This document shows, one piece after another, positions 33,134-43,190 of a stretch of 64,000 nt of DNA; positions within the stretch are counted from its first letter, which is position 1; each line of letters opens with the position of its first letter. A model generated the notes under the pieces. The model was given only the letters and a program-made list of their open reading frames with translations, ran no database searches and was not told the origin of the DNA. The position numbers were made by a program, and so were the translations under genes. This DNA comes from Ramlibacter paludis (GTDB lineage Bacteria > Pseudomonadota > Gammaproteobacteria > Burkholderiales > Burkholderiaceae_C): contig NZ_JAKLTM010000003.1 in assembly GCF_022012305.1 (NCBI RefSeq), positions 124,001 through 188,000 on the forward strand, in the 5' to 3' direction.

Positions 33134-34471
33134 CTAGAACGAGACCCGCGTCGACCACTGCAGGCGCGAGTCGTTGGCGCTCGAACCGTCCTTGGTTTCG
33201 TGCTTGCCCCAGATGTATTCGACGCCGGTGGTCACGTTCTTGGCGAACGTGTAGAGCACGTTGGCCGACGCGTAGCTGCCGCGCTTGAAGGCGCTGGCCG
33301 ACTGGCCGGCCGTGTTGTCCTGCTTGTGCTGGCTGTAGCCGAACGCGCTGGTCCACTTGTCGTTCCAGGCGTGGTTGTAGTAAAGCAGGTAGGCCAGCGT
33401 GCGCACCGTCTCGGCGCGCAGGCTCGCATCGGGGGCGAGGTCGATGCCGCCGTCGTTCATGTAGCTGGCGATGGCCTTGCCGCCGACCAGCTGCCAGTTG
33501 ACCTGGCCCTGCTTCGTCACCTTCACGGTGCCGCTCAGGTTCAGGCCGTAGCCGGTGAGGTTGTTGGAAGGTTCGCCGTCGGCGCTGTTGATGTTGTGGA
33601 AGCCCACCTGGCGCAGCAGTGCCGCCGCCTTCACGTGGCCCCAGTCGCCGCCGTAGCGGAAGGAGCCGACCAGGTCGGGCAGGCGATTGCGGCTGGTGAT
33701 GCCCGAGCCGAGCGACGGGTCGATGTCGGTGATTTTGCCGGTGTCGATGATGGAGTTGGGCGCTTCCAGGCTCACCACCACCTTCATGTTGTTCTGGTCC
33801 AGCGCCGTGAAGCGCAGCTGCGGGTTGCGCACGAACACCATCCCGGGCGGGCCCCAGTAGTCGATGGTGTTGGGGAACACGCCCATGTCCATGAAGTTGG
33901 AATCGGTCTGGCCGACGCCGAAGCGGCCGAGTTCCGCCCAGGCGCGCAGCCAGTGGATGTTGGTGCCGCCGTCGCTGCCGAACAGGTCGAACGCGAGGTC
34001 GGTCTTCAGCATCCCGAGGCTGGTGGGGATGAAGCCGCGCACGCCCAGGCTGGACTGGCGGACGCTGAAGGTGAAGGCGCCGTCGTTGCCGCAGCCGGGG
34101 CTGCCGGGACAGAACACCGGGATCTGCGAGGGCCGCAAGGTGGCGGCCCAGGTCGGGTCCATCCGCTTGAAGTCGAAGATGGCATCCAGCATCGCCTGGC
34201 CGTAGACCTCGACGCGCGCCTGTCCCGCGTCCTTGGCGCCTTCTTCGGCGGCGACACCTGGGGCGACGACCACGGGTCCGGCAGCGGGAGTTGCGGCAGC
34301 GGCGGCGGGTTGCGCGGCCTTCTGCTCCTCCAGCGCCTTCACGCGTGCCTGCAGATCCTGGATCGTGCGCATTGCCTGCTGCAATGCGTTGGCGAGTTCC
34401 TGGTTGGTCTGGGCGTGGACGCTGCCGCATGCAAGCAGCACCGCGGCCGCGACCATCGTGAGTCGTCGCAT
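33134..34471 (-). CDS. DcaP-type outer-membrane porin
   Basis: A 445-residue outer-membrane protein with a signal peptide (about 1-20, ending SVHA). A short predicted coiled coil follows (NQELANALQQAMRTIQDLQ), then an Ala/Pro linker and a beta-barrel ending in Phe (TRVSF), the usual BAM signal. The coiled-coil N-terminus plus VEVYGQAMLDAIFDF and IHWLRAWAELGRF fit the DcaP trimeric porin family, which passes dicarboxylates and other small anionic solutes. It is the first gene of the minus-strand operon and could bring substrate amino acids into the periplasm. GGAG is placed just upstream of the ATG. Confidence 0.82.
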   Translation of the reverse strand: MRRLTMVAAAVLLACGSVHAQTNQELANALQQAMRTIQDLQARVKALEEQKAAQPAAAAATPAAGPVVVAPGVAAEEGAKDAGQARVEVYGQAMLDAIFDFKRMDPTWAATLRPSQIPVFCPGSPGCGNDGAFTFSVRQSSLGVRGFIPTSLGMLKTDLAFDLFGSDGGTNIHWLRAWAELGRFGVGQTDSNFMDMGVFPNTIDYWGPPGMVFVRNPQLRFTALDQNNMKVVVSLEAPNSIIDTGKITDIDPSLGSGITSRNRLPDLVGSFRYGGDWGHVKAAALLRQVGFHNINSADGEPSNNLTGYGLNLSGTVKVTKQGQVNWQLVGGKAIASYMNDGGIDLAPDASLRAETVRTLAYLLYYNHAWNDKWTSAFGYSQHKQDNTAGQSASAFKRGSYASANVLYTFAKNVTTGVEYIWGKHETKDGSSANDSRLQWSTRVSF

Positions 34472-34568
34472 ATCCCGTCTCCTTGTGGTAGACGGATAGT
34501 GGCGAGATCAGGAGAGCGGCAAAATGGGCCTTTGGTCCAATGCTCGGGGAGGAACCCGCCGCTTTACA

Positions 34569-35231
34569 TCAAGGCGCGATGCCATGCGCCTCATCCAGCG
34601 CCTTGCGGATCACGCGCGCCCAGGCGCCCGCCACGGTGCGGATCTCGACGTCGTTGACCATGCCGTTGGCGCGTTCCACCCGGACGTTGTCGGCCTCGCG
34701 GCGATCGGCCAGGCGCATCACCGTCTGCCTGCTGGTCGAGTCCTGCAGTTCCGCCAGCAGCGTCATTTCGCCCGCCGACGAGTAGTAGGTGCGCGTGCGC
34801 GGCACGGTGCCGGCGTCCGCGGCGTTGAGGTAGAGGTTGTAGATGCGTGGCGTCACGCGCAGGACGTCGGGACCCGCTTCGGTGACCAACTCGTAATGCC
34901 CGGTGGCCTGCAGCTCGCGCGCGAACTCCTCGCGCACCGAACGCGCCACGGCGGCGCGCAGGGCCTCGCGCTCCTCGGTGCTGATCTTCAGGCGGCTGCC
35001 GGTGCGTTCCGGGTCCCAGCGCTTGCTGAATTCGACGAGCACCGGATCGAGCTGGATGCGGCGGTAAGTGGCCAGCGAGGCGCCCGGGCGCGCGTAGGCG
35101 AGGTCGATGTTCTTCAGCTGGATCGGCTGCAATCCCTCGCGGCCCATGAGGGCTTCCAGGTCGGGCCGCGTGGCCGCCGCAAGCGGGGCGGCCAGGGTGA
35201 GTGCGAGCAGGAAGGCGGTGAAGTGGCGCAT
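34569..35231 (-). CDS. DUF3313-like exported protein
   Basis: A 220-residue secreted protein with a signal peptide (about 1-20, ending LAAA). The mature part resembles DUF3313 proteins: YRRIQLDPVLVEFSKRWDPE, a long helix with REEFARELQATGHYELV, then VTPRIYNLYLNA and a final WARVIRKALDEA. The domain has no assigned function; members are often small periplasmic or lipid-anchored proteins. Start ATG 35231 is used since the signal peptide begins there with an AAGGACAG-like site upstream. Its stop is 97 bp from the porin start, so it may be separate from the arginine operon. Confidence 0.72.
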   Translation of the reverse strand: MRHFTAFLLALTLAAPLAAATRPDLEALMGREGLQPIQLKNIDLAYARPGASLATYRRIQLDPVLVEFSKRWDPERTGSRLKISTEEREALRAAVARSVREEFARELQATGHYELVTEAGPDVLRVTPRIYNLYLNAADAGTVPRTRTYYSSAGEMTLLAELQDSTSRQTVMRLADRREADNVRVERANGMVNDVEIRTVAGAWARVIRKALDEAHGIAP

Positions 35232-35291
35232 GGGCTGTCCTTTCGCGAGGACAGCTGGTTTACGCCTGTTGCGCCCCGGGCGCAAGTGCCC

Positions 35292-36236
35292 CTAGGCCGT
35301 AGCCGATTCGCCCGCGACCATTTCGCCGCCCAGCGCCTCGAGCAGGTCCGGGATCAGCGCCGACAGCTCACCGGTGAGGATGGCCGCGTCCGCATCGAAG
35401 CCGTCTTCGCCCTTGCCCGGCTTGTCGACGCCTTCCATGACGACGTCGAGGAGCTTGAGCTTGCGCACCTGGCCGGCTTCGGTCAGCACGAAGGACACGC
35501 GATCGTTCCAGGTCAGCGCCAGCTGCGTCGGCACCTTGCCCGCCGTGATGTGCTGGGCGACCTCGTCGATCTCGAGGGTGTGGCGCGAATAGCGGACGGT
35601 GGCCTTCTGTTCGTCGGGAGCCTTGAGTTCACAGTCGCGGTCGACCGTGAAGCGCCAGGGTGCTTCGCGCGTGGACAGCCAGTGCGCCATGGCCGCCGAG
35701 GGCGACTCCTGCGTCTGCACGAGCTCCAGGTCGAGCGCCGGTCCGCCGCCCGGGATCTCCAGCAGCGCGGCGAGCAGCGACGACACCACGCGGTCGGCCG
35801 CGGCCAGGCTGCCGGCATCGACGACGAGCATGCGGTTGGCCGGATCGAGCCAGATCAGCGTGGTGCTGCGCTTGCTGAAGGCGCGCGGCAGCAGGTCCAG
35901 CAGCACTTCCTCCTTGAATTCCTTCTTCACCTTCGCCGGCACGCGCTCGTTGCCGGTCTCCTGCTTGTACTTCTCGATGCGCTCGTCGACGGCCGACTTC
36001 ACCGCGGAGGAGGGCACGGCGCGCTTCTCGGTGCACAGCTTCATCATGAGGTGGCCGCCGACCATTTCGGCCAGCGCCTTGCTCTTGTTGCCGCGCGGCG
36101 GCACCCAGCCGGTGGACTCGGGCTGCGTGGGACCGGCGGGCACGAAGCGGGCCTTGTGCAGGACGGGCTGGAGCGCTTCGAGGGGCGGAAGAACGAAATC
36201 GGGGGAGATGCGGAAGAAACAGGCGCTCTTGAACAT
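35292..36236 (-). CDS. rdgC: Recombination-associated protein RdgC
   Basis: A 314-residue RdgC, a ring-shaped DNA-binding protein that limits RecA loading and is needed when some recombination functions are absent. The start MFKSACFFRIS, the central STTLIWLDPANRMLVVDAGS and the C-terminal VSFVLTEAGQVRKLKLLDV are typical, and length is normal (about 300). It is transcribed divergently from the MFS gene 71 bp away and is 60 bp upstream of the DUF3313-like gene. Confidence 0.94.
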   Translation of the reverse strand: MFKSACFFRISPDFVLPPLEALQPVLHKARFVPAGPTQPESTGWVPPRGNKSKALAEMVGGHLMMKLCTEKRAVPSSAVKSAVDERIEKYKQETGNERVPAKVKKEFKEEVLLDLLPRAFSKRSTTLIWLDPANRMLVVDAGSLAAADRVVSSLLAALLEIPGGGPALDLELVQTQESPSAAMAHWLSTREAPWRFTVDRDCELKAPDEQKATVRYSRHTLEIDEVAQHITAGKVPTQLALTWNDRVSFVLTEAGQVRKLKLLDVVMEGVDKPGKGEDGFDADAAILTGELSALIPDLLEALGGEMVAGESATA

Positions 36237-36307
36237 GCAGGCTCGGACAGGGGGACTACTTGCGGAAGCAGCCCATTCTAGTGGCCGCCCAAGGTTAGAC
36301 TTTCCCA

Positions 36308-37711
36308 GTGCAGAAGAACGACACCGCAGCCCCGTCCCCCTTGCCGGACGGGCTGCCGGCGCCGCAGCGCACCTGGGCGATGGCAGCCATCATCCTGGGC
36401 ATCTCGCTGTCGGTGCTCGACGCCACCATCGTCAACCTGGCGCTGCCGGACATCACGCGCGACTTCGGCGCGTCCGCCTCAGCCGCGGTCTGGGTCGTCA
36501 ACGCCTACCAGCTCGCGACGCTGGGCCTGCTGCTGCCCTGCGCGCACCTGGGCGACCGTTTCGGCTACAAGCGTGTGTATCTCACGGGACTGCTCGTTTT
36601 CACGTGCGCCTCGCTGCTGTGCGCCGTTGCGAGCTCGCTGCCCATGCTGGCCGCTGCGCGTGCGCTGCAAGGCCTGGGCGCGGCGGGAATGATGTCGGTC
36701 AATTCCGCGCTGGTGCGCCTGACCTTCCCCAGCCGCATGCTGGGCCGCGCCATCGCGCTGAACTCGGTCGTGGTGGCGGCGGCCTCGGTGGCCGGACCCA
36801 CCTTCGCGGCGCTGGTGCTGTCGGTCGCGTCGTGGCCCTGGCTGTTCGTGGTGCAGCTGCCCTTCGGGCTGCTGGTGTGGCTGCTCGGTCGGCGATCGCT
36901 CCCGGCGAGCGTGTCGACCGGCGGCGCGCCGCTGTCGCCGCTGGACGTGGCACTGAACATGGCGATGTTCGTGCTGCTGTTCCTGGGGGCCGACACGCTG
37001 GGTGCGCGCAGCGGCGGCGCCGCGGATGCCGGCAAGCTCCTGCTGGCGGCCGGCTTGCTGGTGGGCGCAGTGGCGGTGGGCTGGTTCTACCTGCGCCGGC
37101 AGAAGCGCGAGGCGACGCCCTTGTTTCCCGTGGACCTGCTGCGCATCCCCGTGTTCGCGCTGTCGATGTGCACATCCATCACCGCCTTTGCCGCGCAGAC
37201 GCTGGCCTTCGTCTGCCTGCCTTTCCTGCTGCTCGAAGGGCAGGGGCGCGGCCACCTGGAGGCCGGCTTGCTGATCACGGCCTGGCCGGCGGCGATCGTG
37301 CTCACAGCGCCGGTCGCGGGGCGCTTGATCGCGCGCGTGCCCGGCGGCCTGCTCGGGGGCATCGGCCTGGCCACCATGGCCACGGGGCTCGCCTTGCTGG
37401 CCCTGTTGCCGCAGCACCCGACGGCGCTGGACCTGGCCTGGCGGCTCGCGCTTTGCGGCATCGGCTTCGGCCTGTTCCAGTCGCCCAACAACCACACCAT
37501 CGTCACCAGCGCGCCGCTTGCACGTGCCGGCGCCGCCAGCGGCATGCTGGGCACCGCGCGGCTCACGGGGCAGTCCCTGGGCGCGGTGATCCTGGGCGTG
37601 ATCTTCAGCGTGGCCGGCGTGCATGGCGGCGGGCTGGAGATCGCGTTCGGGCTGGCGGCGGCGCTGGCCGCCGGGTCGGCGGTGTTCAGCCTGCTGCGCG
37701 TGCGCGCGTGA
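36308..37711 (+). CDS. MFS drug exporter, DHA2 (14-helix) type
   Basis: A 467-residue transporter with about fourteen hydrophobic helices. LSVLDATIVNLALPDI at about 38-53 is the DHA2 signature in helix 1, and GDRFGYKRVYL is motif A between helices 2 and 3. The family exports drugs and other toxic compounds using the proton gradient (EmrB/QacA group). Start is GTG 36308; no upstream in-frame start precedes the region shared with rdgC promoters. Its stop (37709-37711) directly abuts the stop of the convergent GST gene with no spacer. The substrate cannot be told. Confidence 0.88.
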   Translation: MQKNDTAAPSPLPDGLPAPQRTWAMAAIILGISLSVLDATIVNLALPDITRDFGASASAAVWVVNAYQLATLGLLLPCAHLGDRFGYKRVYLTGLLVFTCASLLCAVASSLPMLAAARALQGLGAAGMMSVNSALVRLTFPSRMLGRAIALNSVVVAAASVAGPTFAALVLSVASWPWLFVVQLPFGLLVWLLGRRSLPASVSTGGAPLSPLDVALNMAMFVLLFLGADTLGARSGGAADAGKLLLAAGLLVGAVAVGWFYLRRQKREATPLFPVDLLRIPVFALSMCTSITAFAAQTLAFVCLPFLLLEGQGRGHLEAGLLITAWPAAIVLTAPVAGRLIARVPGGLLGGIGLATMATGLALLALLPQHPTALDLAWRLALCGIGFGLFQSPNNHTIVTSAPLARAGAASGMLGTARLTGQSLGAVILGVIFSVAGVHGGGLEIAFGLAAALAAGSAVFSLLRVRA

Positions 37712-38431
37712 TCAGCGCCGCTGGTACTGCGTGCTGCCGAACAGGATTTCGCGCGCCTTGTCGTCCGTGATCGGCTTGCGCCGGTCCGCCAGCACCTCCA
37801 CCCCGCGTTGCACCGCCGGTCGCGCCGCGATCCTGTCGAACCACTTCTTCAGGTGCGGATACTCCTCGAGCACGATCCCTTGCCGCTCCCAGCTGCGCAG
37901 CCAGGGGAACGTGGCGATGTCGGCAATGGAGTACTCCTTGCCCCCCAGCCAAGGGTTTTGCGCGAGGCGCCGGTCGATCACGCCGTACAGGCGCTTCGCT
38001 TCGTTGGTGTAACGCGCGATGGCGTACTCGATCTTCTCGGGCGCGTAGCCGCGGAAGTGGTGCGCCTGTCCCAGCATGGGGCCGACGCCGCCCATCTGGA
38101 ACATCAGCCACTGCAGCACCTCGAACTTCTCGCGGTCGCCCTTTGGCAGGAAGCGGCCCGTCTTGGCGGCGAGATACACCAGGATGGCGCCGGACTCGAA
38201 GACGGAAATCGGCTTGCCGTCCGGGCCATGCGGATCGACCAGCGCCGGGATCTTGTTGTTCGGGCTGATCGCCAGGAAGTCCGGCTTGAACTGGTCGCCG
38301 GCGCCTATGTCCACCGGAATGGCACGGTACGGAAGTTCGCATTCTTCCAACAGGATGTGCACCTTGTGGCCATTCGGCGTCGGCCATGAGTAAACCTCGA
38401 TCTGCTGCACTGGTGAAACCTCCTGTTTCAT
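37712..38431 (-). CDS. Glutathione S-transferase (YfcG/YghU type)
   Basis: A 239-residue GST. The thioredoxin-like N-domain has WPTPNGHKVHILLEE (about 15-29), the TPNG-x-K motif of the nu-class YfcG/YghU disulfide-bond reductases, and NNKIPALVD plus FESGAILVYLA for glutathione binding. The helical C-domain holds the SIADIATFPWLR segment. It likely reduces disulfides or conjugates glutathione in the cytosol. It ends flush with the convergent MFS gene and starts 35 bp from the divergent gene at 38467. Confidence 0.9.
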   Translation of the reverse strand: MKQEVSPVQQIEVYSWPTPNGHKVHILLEECELPYRAIPVDIGAGDQFKPDFLAISPNNKIPALVDPHGPDGKPISVFESGAILVYLAAKTGRFLPKGDREKFEVLQWLMFQMGGVGPMLGQAHHFRGYAPEKIEYAIARYTNEAKRLYGVIDRRLAQNPWLGGKEYSIADIATFPWLRSWERQGIVLEEYPHLKKWFDRIAARPAVQRGVEVLADRRKPITDDKAREILFGSTQYQRR

Positions 38432-38466
38432 TTGATAATGCCCACTTTAGGCTATTGCCTGGACGC

Positions 38467-39150
38467 ATGTTCGAACGCATCAAGAAGGCATTTTCACGCG
38501 ATGCGAAGGAGCGCACCGACCCCCCGGTCTCGCAACTGGGACACGGGCCGGTCTCCGAGTGGGCGGCGTCCCGCGGCATGAGCTTCTCCAGCGGGCCGCT
38601 CAGCCGCGACGTCGCCATGCAGGGCAAGGTCGGCGGCCGGCCCTGGCGCATGGAACTGGGCAAGCCCTCGCGCGACTACATCACCGGCGAGGAACTGCGC
38701 GCGCGCGCCGACCTGGGCGCCTCCGACGAAGTCGCCGCGATGATCATCAACCGCCCGCTGAAGGACGCGCTGGAGCGCCGGGCCTACAGCATGATCACCG
38801 ACACGCTGCAGACCACCGCCTCGCCCAACCTGCCGGAGGAGATGCGCTGGCTGGCCATGTACGACGAGATCGGCTGGGAAGGCGTGTCCGACCAGTTCTG
38901 GCAGCGCTTCGCCGTGCTGGCCGATTCGCGCGAGCACGCCATGGCGTGGGTGGACGGCCCGCTGGTCGACATGCTGCTGAATTGGCCGCAGCCCGCGCCG
39001 GGGCCGCAGGTGCCCTTCCTGATCGTGCTGCTGCGCGGCAAGTGCTACCTGCGCATGCAGTTCATGCCGCCGGAGACGCATACGCTGGAGCATGCGGCCA
39101 CCGTGTTCACGAGTGCCTGCGAGAGCGCGCTGGGCGCTTTCAAGAAATAA
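38467..39150 (+). CDS. Conserved hypothetical cytoplasmic protein, 227 residues
   Basis: I cannot name this protein. It has no signal peptide or membrane helix. The N-terminal ~40 residues are basic and flexible (FERIKKAFSRDAKERTD). A globular part follows, with WRMELGKPSRDYITGEELRARADL, LPEEMRWLAMYDEIGWEG and the closing EHAATVFTSACESALGAF. Codon use matches the chromosome. Start ATG 38467 is preferred to an in-frame ATG at 38386, which lies inside the divergent GST gene. It is followed at once by a REP-like palindrome. Confidence 0.7.
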   Translation: MFERIKKAFSRDAKERTDPPVSQLGHGPVSEWAASRGMSFSSGPLSRDVAMQGKVGGRPWRMELGKPSRDYITGEELRARADLGASDEVAAMIINRPLKDALERRAYSMITDTLQTTASPNLPEEMRWLAMYDEIGWEGVSDQFWQRFAVLADSREHAMAWVDGPLVDMLLNWPQPAPGPQVPFLIVLLRGKCYLRMQFMPPETHTLEHAATVFTSACESALGAFKK

Positions 39151-39157
39151 CCCACGC

Positions 39158-39185
39158 CGTCATCCCCGCGCAGGCGGGGACCCAG
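39158..39185. repeat. REP-like palindrome, copy 1
   Basis: CGTCATCCCCGCGCAGGCGGGGACCCAG. CCCCGC and GCGGGG form a stem around GCAG. The same 28-mer recurs exactly at 57966-57993 and with one change at 63860-63887, each time just after a plus-strand stop codon. It lies between convergent genes here. Confidence 0.85.
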
Positions 39186-39197
39186 CGCGTTGAGACG

Positions 39198-40472
<1,275 letters not shown>

Positions 40473-40490
40473 GCTGTCCCCTTGAAGCGA

Positions 40491-41600
40491 TCAGGCGCGC
40501 TGCGCGAAAGTCCAGGCCAGTTCCGCCATCGGCCGCGCACCCGCGCCGGAGGCGACGGCCTGCGCGCTGGAAGCGGTGCCGGCCTCGACCCGCTTGGCGA
40601 TGCCTTGCAGGATGGCGGCGATGCGGAACATGTTGTAGGCGAGGTAGAAGTTCCAGTCCGCCTTCAGCTCGGCGACGGTGGCCAGGCCGGTGCGGTCGCA
40701 GTAGCGGCGCATGTACGCGTCCTCGGTGGGGATGCCGAGCGAGGCCAGGTCGATGCCGCCGATGCCGCGCGACATCTGGTGCGGGATGTGCCAGGCCATG
40801 CAGTGGTAGCTGAAGTCCGCGAGCGGATGCCCCAGCGTCGACAGTTCCCAATCGAGCACCGCGATCACGCGCGGCTCGGTGGGATGGAACATCAGGTTGT
40901 CCAGCCGGTAGTCACCGTGCACGATGGAAACCTTGCCCTCGTCGCGCGCCGCCGCGGGAATGTGGGCGGGCAGCCACTCGACCAGCTTCTCCATCTGCGG
41001 GATCGGCTGGCTCATGGGCCCGGCGCCATCCGTCGAGGCCTTGTACTGCTTGGTCCAGCGGCCGATCTGCCGTTCGAAGTAGTTGCCCGGCTTGCCGTAG
41101 CCGGCCAGGCCGCGGTCGGCGAACTTCACCGTGTGCAGCGCCGCGATCACGCGGTTCATCTCGTCGTAGATCTCGCCGCGCTGCGCGTTGCTCATGCCGG
41201 GCAGGGCCTGGTCCCACAGCACGCGGCCCTGCATGAACTCCATCACGTAGAAGGCGCGCCCGATCACGGACTCGTCCTCGCACAGGCAGTACATCTTCGG
41301 CACCGGCACGTCGGTGCCGGCGAGCCCGCGCATCACGGCAAACTCGCGCTCCACGGCATGGGCCGAGGGCAGCAGCTTCGCCACCGGTCCCGGCTTGGAA
41401 CGCATCACGTAGCTGCGGCCCGGCGTGGATAGCTTGTAGGTTGGGTTGGACTGGCCGCCCTTGAACATCTCCACCGTCAGCGGGCCGCGGAAGCCTTCGA
41501 GGTTCTTTTCCAGCCACGCCGAGAGGGCGGCGGTGTCGAAGGCATGCTTGTCGGACACCGGCTTGGTGCCGACGAAGTGATCGTAGTTCGCGTCGCTCAT
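40491..41600 (-). CDS. Aminoglycoside-phosphotransferase-like kinase (ACAD10/11 N-domain type)
   Basis: A 369-residue kinase-fold protein of the phosphotransferase (APH) family. GGQSNPTYKL near residue 50 is the nucleotide loop, VHGDYRLDNLMFHP the catalytic loop with the Asp base, and VLDWELSTLGHPLADFSY the metal-binding segment. In mammals the equivalent domain of ACAD10/11 phosphorylates 4-hydroxyacyl-CoA so it can enter beta-oxidation; that activity here is inference from context. Start ATG 41600 overlaps the stop of the Crp-type regulator (ATGA), so the two are coupled. The much longer open frame upstream of it is antisense to nothing real and runs through the regulator in another frame. 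Confidence 0.9.
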   Translation of the reverse strand: MSDANYDHFVGTKPVSDKHAFDTAALSAWLEKNLEGFRGPLTVEMFKGGQSNPTYKLSTPGRSYVMRSKPGPVAKLLPSAHAVEREFAVMRGLAGTDVPVPKMYCLCEDESVIGRAFYVMEFMQGRVLWDQALPGMSNAQRGEIYDEMNRVIAALHTVKFADRGLAGYGKPGNYFERQIGRWTKQYKASTDGAGPMSQPIPQMEKLVEWLPAHIPAAARDEGKVSIVHGDYRLDNLMFHPTEPRVIAVLDWELSTLGHPLADFSYHCMAWHIPHQMSRGIGGIDLASLGIPTEDAYMRRYCDRTGLATVAELKADWNFYLAYNMFRIAAILQGIAKRVEAGTASSAQAVASGAGARPMAELAWTFAQRA

Positions 41601-42334
41601 GGCTTTCCGTGTCCTTCGTGATCGGCTTCGACGATGCGCATCAGCGCCTCGCGGTTGCGCACCACCAGTCCGCCGGGCTCGATGCGGATCACTTCCTCGC
41701 GCTCCATCGATTTCAGCTCCTGGTTGACGCGCTGGCGGGAGGCGCCCAGCAGCTGCGCCAGTTCTTCCTGCGCCAGGTGCAGGCCGATGCGCACCTCGCG
41801 GCCGTCGGCCAGCGATGGCACGCCGTAGCTGCGCACCAGGTGGGCCAGCTGCTTGGCCAGGCGCGCGCGCAAGGGCAGGGTGTTGAGGTCTTCCACCAGG
41901 CCGAACAGCTGGCGGATGCGCCGGGCATGCAGGCGCAGCAGGGCCTCGTACAGCTCGACGTGCTGGGTCAGGATCTTCTGCAGGTCGGCGCGCGAAACCG
42001 AGAGCATCGTCGTGTCGCCGTGGGCGTAGGCATCGTGCGTCCGGCGCTCGCCGTCGAAGATGGCGACGTCCCCGAACCAGATCCCGGGCTCGACATATTG
42101 CAGCGTGACCTGCTTGCCGGTGATCGAGGTCGAGCTGACGCGCACCGAGCCCTTGGCGACCGCGCTCCAGGCTTCGGCCGGATCGCCGCGCGCGCAGATG
42201 AGGTCGCCGTCCTTGTAGCGCTTGGCAAAGGCGCAGCGCAGGATGTCGTGCCGCAGGGACGGGGACAGGGTGGAGAACCAGCGGCCGTTGTTGATGGCCG
42301 CGCGCTCTTCGATGGTGAGGATGGGGTCGTCCAT
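41597..42334 (-). CDS. Crp/Fnr family transcription regulator
   Basis: A 245-residue regulator with an N-terminal cyclic-nucleotide-binding fold (about 20-140; DLICARGDPAEAWSAVAKGSVRVSS core) and a C-terminal winged helix (about 165-230) whose recognition helix is LLGASRQRVNQELKSM. No cysteine cluster of the FNR iron-sulfur type is visible, so it is more like Crp or an orphan effector sensor. It sits inside the acyl-CoA operon, 72 bp after the enoyl-CoA hydratase gene and overlapping the kinase gene by 4 nt, and probably controls these genes. Confidence 0.9.
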   Translation of the reverse strand: MDDPILTIEERAAINNGRWFSTLSPSLRHDILRCAFAKRYKDGDLICARGDPAEAWSAVAKGSVRVSSTSITGKQVTLQYVEPGIWFGDVAIFDGERRTHDAYAHGDTTMLSVSRADLQKILTQHVELYEALLRLHARRIRQLFGLVEDLNTLPLRARLAKQLAHLVRSYGVPSLADGREVRIGLHLAQEELAQLLGASRQRVNQELKSMEREEVIRIEPGGLVVRNREALMRIVEADHEGHGKP

Positions 42335-42406
42335 GGGAGACCCATTGTCGCGCCGGGGACCGTGGACGCTGCTCAGGGTTGTCACCTGCGCGGCAGCGGG
42401 CGCGGC

Positions 42407-43186
42407 TCAGGAGTAGTCGGGCTTCTTCTTGTCCAGGAAGGCCGAGATGCCAATCCCGCCATTGACATGGTGCAGGTTCCGGACGAAATGGTCCCGCTCG
42501 TTGGCCAGCTGCGCCTGCAGCGTCGCCCCGTCGGCGTCGTTCATCAGCTCCTTGATGCTGGCCAGCGCGTTCGGTGCGCGCTCGTTCAGGCGCTCGGCCA
42601 GCGCCAGCGCGGCGTCGAGGGCCGCGCCGGGTGCGGTCACCTGGTTCACCAGGCCCAGCGCCTGCAGGCGCGGAGCGCCCAGGCGTTCGCCGCACATCAG
42701 CAGTTCGTTCGCCAGTTGGCGCGGCAGCGCGCGCGCCAGGCTCCAGGTGCCGCCCCCGTCGGGCGACAGCGCGACGCTGCTGTAGGCCATGACGAAGAGG
42801 GCGTTGTTGGCGGCGACGATGAAGTCGCAGGCGAGTGCGAGCGAGAAGCCGGCACCCGCGGCCGCGCCTTCCACCGCCGCGATCACCGGCTTGGGAAAGC
42901 TGCGGATCGCTTCGATCCAGCCGTGCAGTCCGTCGATGGATTGCGCCTGCACCTCGCGCGGCTTGCCGCGGTTGTCCAGCAGCCGCTGCAGGTTGCCGCC
43001 GGCGCAGAAGGTGCTGCCGGCGCCGGTGATCACGACGCTGCGCACGTCGTTGTTGCTGTCGGCCGCATTGAGGGCCTCGACGCCGGCCGCGTAGATCTCC
43101 GGCCCCAGCGCATTGCGGTGGTCCGGGTTGCTGATGGTCAGCACCAGCGTCCGGCCCTGGCTGGCGCTCTTGAGTTGGGCGGGCAT
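42407..43186 (-). CDS. Enoyl-CoA hydratase/isomerase family protein
   Basis: A 259-residue crotonase-fold enzyme. TFCAGGNLQRL (about 60-70) and the AAVEGAAAGAGFSLALACD stretch (about 103-121) form the oxyanion hole, and SPDGGGTWSLAR is where the catalytic acidic residue lies in related enzymes. It hydrates 2-enoyl-CoA, or acts as an isomerase, in fatty-acid or aromatic catabolism. It starts 4 bp after the 3-hydroxyacyl-CoA dehydrogenase stop, in one operon with it. Confidence 0.92.
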   Translation of the reverse strand: MPAQLKSASQGRTLVLTISNPDHRNALGPEIYAAGVEALNAADSNNDVRSVVITGAGSTFCAGGNLQRLLDNRGKPREVQAQSIDGLHGWIEAIRSFPKPVIAAVEGAAAGAGFSLALACDFIVAANNALFVMAYSSVALSPDGGGTWSLARALPRQLANELLMCGERLGAPRLQALGLVNQVTAPGAALDAALALAERLNERAPNALASIKELMNDADGATLQAQLANERDHFVRNLHHVNGGIGISAFLDKKKPDYS

Positions 43187-43190
43187 GGGT

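Noticed and set aside
23786..34657. Long plus-strand open frames opposite the arginine operon
   Set aside because: They are shadows of arcABC, the decarboxylases and the porin, rich in His/Arg/Gly and lacking starts with ribosome-binding sites.
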